From the NCBI GenBank assembly GCA_021793495.1, contig JAJYSQ010000101.1, positions 1-6,570 of the forward strand: a stretch of DNA of 6,570 nt. Direction: 5' to 3'. The DNA is from Actinomycetes bacterium (lineage in GTDB: Bacteria > Actinomycetota > Actinomycetes > JAJYSQ01). The notes beneath the pieces are model-generated. The model did no database searches and was not told the DNA's origin. It was given only the letters and a program-made list of their open reading frames with translations. A program made the position numbers and the translations under genes. The number at the start of each line of letters is the position of its first letter. Position 1 is the first letter of the stretch. Of the stretch, positions 4,706 through 6,570 are shown one piece after another.

Positions 4706-6570
4706 ACCTGAACCTGACGCGTGCCGCGGTCCACCGGCCCATCGCGATCCTGATGGTGCTCGGGGTCGGGGTGCTGGCCGGGGTGGTGGGGTTCACCAAG
4801 CTGCCGGTGCGCCGGCTGCCGAACGTGAACTTCCCGTTCGTCCGCGTGGAGGTCGGCGACCCCGGGGCCACCGCGGCCACGGTCGCCCAGACCATCACCG
4901 GACCGGTGGAGAAGGCGCTGTCGGTGGAGACCGGGATCGTCTCGATGGTCGGCACCTCGGCCCCCGGGCGTTCCGTGGTCGCCCTGCAGTTCGTCGGCGG
5001 GACGAACGTGGACTCGAAGGCCTCCGCCATGGCGCTGGACCTCGCCAAGATCGCCCGGGGACTGCCGACGACGGCGACCGCGCCGTCCATCATCAAGGCC
5101 AACCCGTCGGCCCTACCCATCCTGGACGTGGCGGTGACCGGGCCGCTTGCTCCGTCCCAGCTCTACTCGCTGGCCACCAACATCGTCGCTCCCGCGGTGC
5201 AGGAGGTGCCCGGCGTCGCCGACGTGGCCGTCGTGGGTGGGCGTGCCGCCGCGGTCACCGTCACCGTCTCCCCGACCGCGCTGGTGGCCTACGGGGTCTC
5301 CTTCAGCCAGATCATGGGCGCGCTGCGCACCCAGAACACGGCGGTCACCGCAGGCACGACGGTCGTCGGCAGCCGAGAACTGCAGGTGCAGACCGCCGGC
5401 GGCTACCTGTCCGTCGCCTCGCTGGCGTCCCTGCCGGTGGCGACCCGCGGTGCGAGCACCGTGCTGCTCAGCGACGTCGCCAACGTCTCCCAAGGCCTTT
5501 CCGCGGCGCAGTCCGACGCCACGCTCAACGGGGCACCAGCCGTGGGCCTGGTGGTGACGGCCTCCTCCACGGCCAACTCGTTGGCGGTGGACTCCCAGAT
5601 CCGTACGACCTTGGCCGCGCTGACCGGGCAGCTGCCCGCCGGGGTTCACCCGGTGATCACCGGGGACGTGACCAGCTACGTGCGGGCCGCGCTGTCCAAC
5701 GTCGAGCTCGACCTGTTCCTGGGGATCCTCGTCGCGGCGATGGTGCTGGCGCTGTTCCTGCACCGGCTGGCGAACACCCTGATCGTGATGCTCGCCATCC
5801 CGGTCTCCCTGGTCACCACGTTCGCGGTGATGTACTTCCTCGGCTTCAGCCTGGACCTCATCTCCCTGATGGCCCTGTCCCTGCTGATCGGGATCCTGGT
5901 CGACGACTCGATCGTGGTGCTGGAGAACATCACCCGCCACCTCGGTATGGGCAAGGACCCGGCGACTGCCGCGATCGACGGCCGCTCGGAGATCGGGGCG
6001 GCCGCCGTGGCGATCACCCTGACCGACGTGGTGGTCTACGCGCCGGTCGCCTTCGTCAGCGGCAACGTCGGGCAGCTCTTCCGCGAGTTCGGACTGACCA
6101 TCGTGGCCGCCACCCTGCTCTCGCTGCTCGTCTCCTTCACCCTGACCCCGATGCTGGCCTCCCGCTGGCTGCACCCGGCCCGGCCAGGTTCGGTGTCCGA
6201 CCGGTTCGGTCACCGGTTCGACGCCGGGTTCGACCGCCTCCGGGAGTGGTACCGCCGCCTCGTGGGGTGGAGCCTGCGCCACCGGATCACCGTGCTGGGG
6301 GTCGCGGCCGGCTCGCTGGCGGTCACGGTGGCGATCGTGGCGAGCGGGGTGATCCCGACGACCTTCGTACCGCCGGAGGACAACGGGGTGGTGAACGTGA
6401 GTGCGACCCTGCCGGTCGGGACGCCACTGGCCACCAGCCAGGCCACCCTGGCTGGTTTCGCCAGCCGGCTCCAGCACCTGCCCGGGGTCCTCCGGGTCTT
6501 CGTCTCGGCCGGCTTCTCCAGCTCGGCGGGAGCCGGGCACAACCTCGGTCAGATCACGATGGACCTCGCG
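4702..6570 (+). CDS. AcrB/HAE1-type RND efflux transporter, N-terminal 623 residues (runs off window)
   Basis: Proton-driven inner-membrane pump subunit of a tripartite-type efflux system, cut by the window edge; family members are about 1030-1060 residues, so roughly 60% is present. The frame is uninterrupted from ATG 4702. Features in order: membrane segment 1 at about 14-32; first porter/docking region at about 34-330, opening with KLPVRRLPNVNFPFVRVEV and a PGA-x-A-x-x-V segment typical of the family; membrane segment 2 at about 334-353; segment 3 at 359-380; segment 4 at about 384-410 with GILVDDSIVVLENI, where Asp401 and Asp402 correspond to the proton-relay Asp407/Asp408 of E. coli AcrB; segments 5 and 6 at about 436-485, ending FTLTPMLASRWL; segment 7 at about 528-548; then FVPPEDNG (AcrB-like PEEDQG) opening the second porter half. 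The start overlaps the adaptor stop as ATGA, with AAGG seven bases upstream, so the two are translationally coupled. The intact Asp pair argues for a working pump. This is the HAE1 type, not the MmpL type usual in actinobacteria. The substrate is unknown. Confidence 0.95.
   Translation, partial: MNLNLTRAAVHRPIAILMVLGVGVLAGVVGFTKLPVRRLPNVNFPFVRVEVGDPGATAATVAQTITGPVEKALSVETGIVSMVGTSAPGRSVVALQFVGGTNVDSKASAMALDLAKIARGLPTTATAPSIIKANPSALPILDVAVTGPLAPSQLYSLATNIVAPAVQEVPGVADVAVVGGRAAAVTVTVSPTALVAYGVSFSQIMGALRTQNTAVTAGTTVVGSRELQVQTAGGYLSVASLASLPVATRGASTVLLSDVANVSQGLSAAQSDATLNGAPAVGLVVTASSTANSLAVDSQIRTTLAALTGQLPAGVHPVITGDVTSYVRAALSNVELDLFLGILVAAMVLALFLHRLANTLIVMLAIPVSLVTTFAVMYFLGFSLDLISLMALSLLIGILVDDSIVVLENITRHLGMGKDPATAAIDGRSEIGAAAVAITLTDVVVYAPVAFVSGNVGQLFREFGLTIVAATLLSLLVSFTLTPMLASRWLHPARPGSVSDRFGHRFDAGFDRLREWYRRLVGWSLRHRITVLGVAAGSLAVTVAIVASGVIPTTFVPPEDNGVVNVSATLPVGTPLATSQATLAGFASRLQHLPGVLRVFVSAGFSSSAGAGHNLGQITMDLA

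Noticed and set aside
5113..6540. A 475-codon open frame on the minus strand
   Set aside because: It is antisense to the clearly conserved RND pump. Its His/Arg/Gln/Gly-rich translation shows no motif.

Overview
The window is very GC-rich, with G or C at most third codon positions. It has the look of a high-GC actinobacterium (Actinomycetota): GTG starts, ATGA and TGATG gene junctions, an Ala/Gly/Pro-biased proteome and a GGAGGTGA ribosome binding site. The genus cannot be named from the sequence.

Layout: bases 1-314 hold no gene I can support. A GC hairpin just past the kinase stop may end the leftward transcript. Bases 315-2598 are a leftward two-component system. The OmpR-family response regulator (2598 to 1870) comes first and the HAMP sensor histidine kinase (1808 to 315) follows. 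Between them lies a 61-base gap made mostly of three identical 15-bp repeats. A 21-codon frame runs through this gap, starting inside the regulator stop (ATGA) and ending inside the kinase start (TGATG).

Bases 2599-2722 are a short divergent control region. It carries the regulator's strong ribosome binding site and a tandem pair of 11-bp near-repeats, the usual form of an OmpR/PhoB-family operator. Rightward from it run a membrane-fusion (periplasmic adaptor-like) protein, from about 2723 to 4705, and an AcrB/HAE1-type RND transporter that starts at 4702 in an ATGA overlap and leaves the window after 623 codons.

Reading: this looks like a self-contained, signal-regulated RND efflux locus. 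The kinase would sense a signal outside the membrane and phosphorylate the regulator. The regulator would bind the shared intergenic region and switch on the adaptor-pump operon, and perhaps its own operon. The most unusual points are an AcrB-type pump with adaptor in what appears to be a Gram-positive, an adaptor with about eight Pro-delimited helices and a 145-residue-offset internal duplication, a Gly/Lys low-complexity tail on the adaptor, and the repeat-built mini-ORF linking regulator and kinase. None of this shows a wholly new system. It is a recognisable efflux module with several odd parts.
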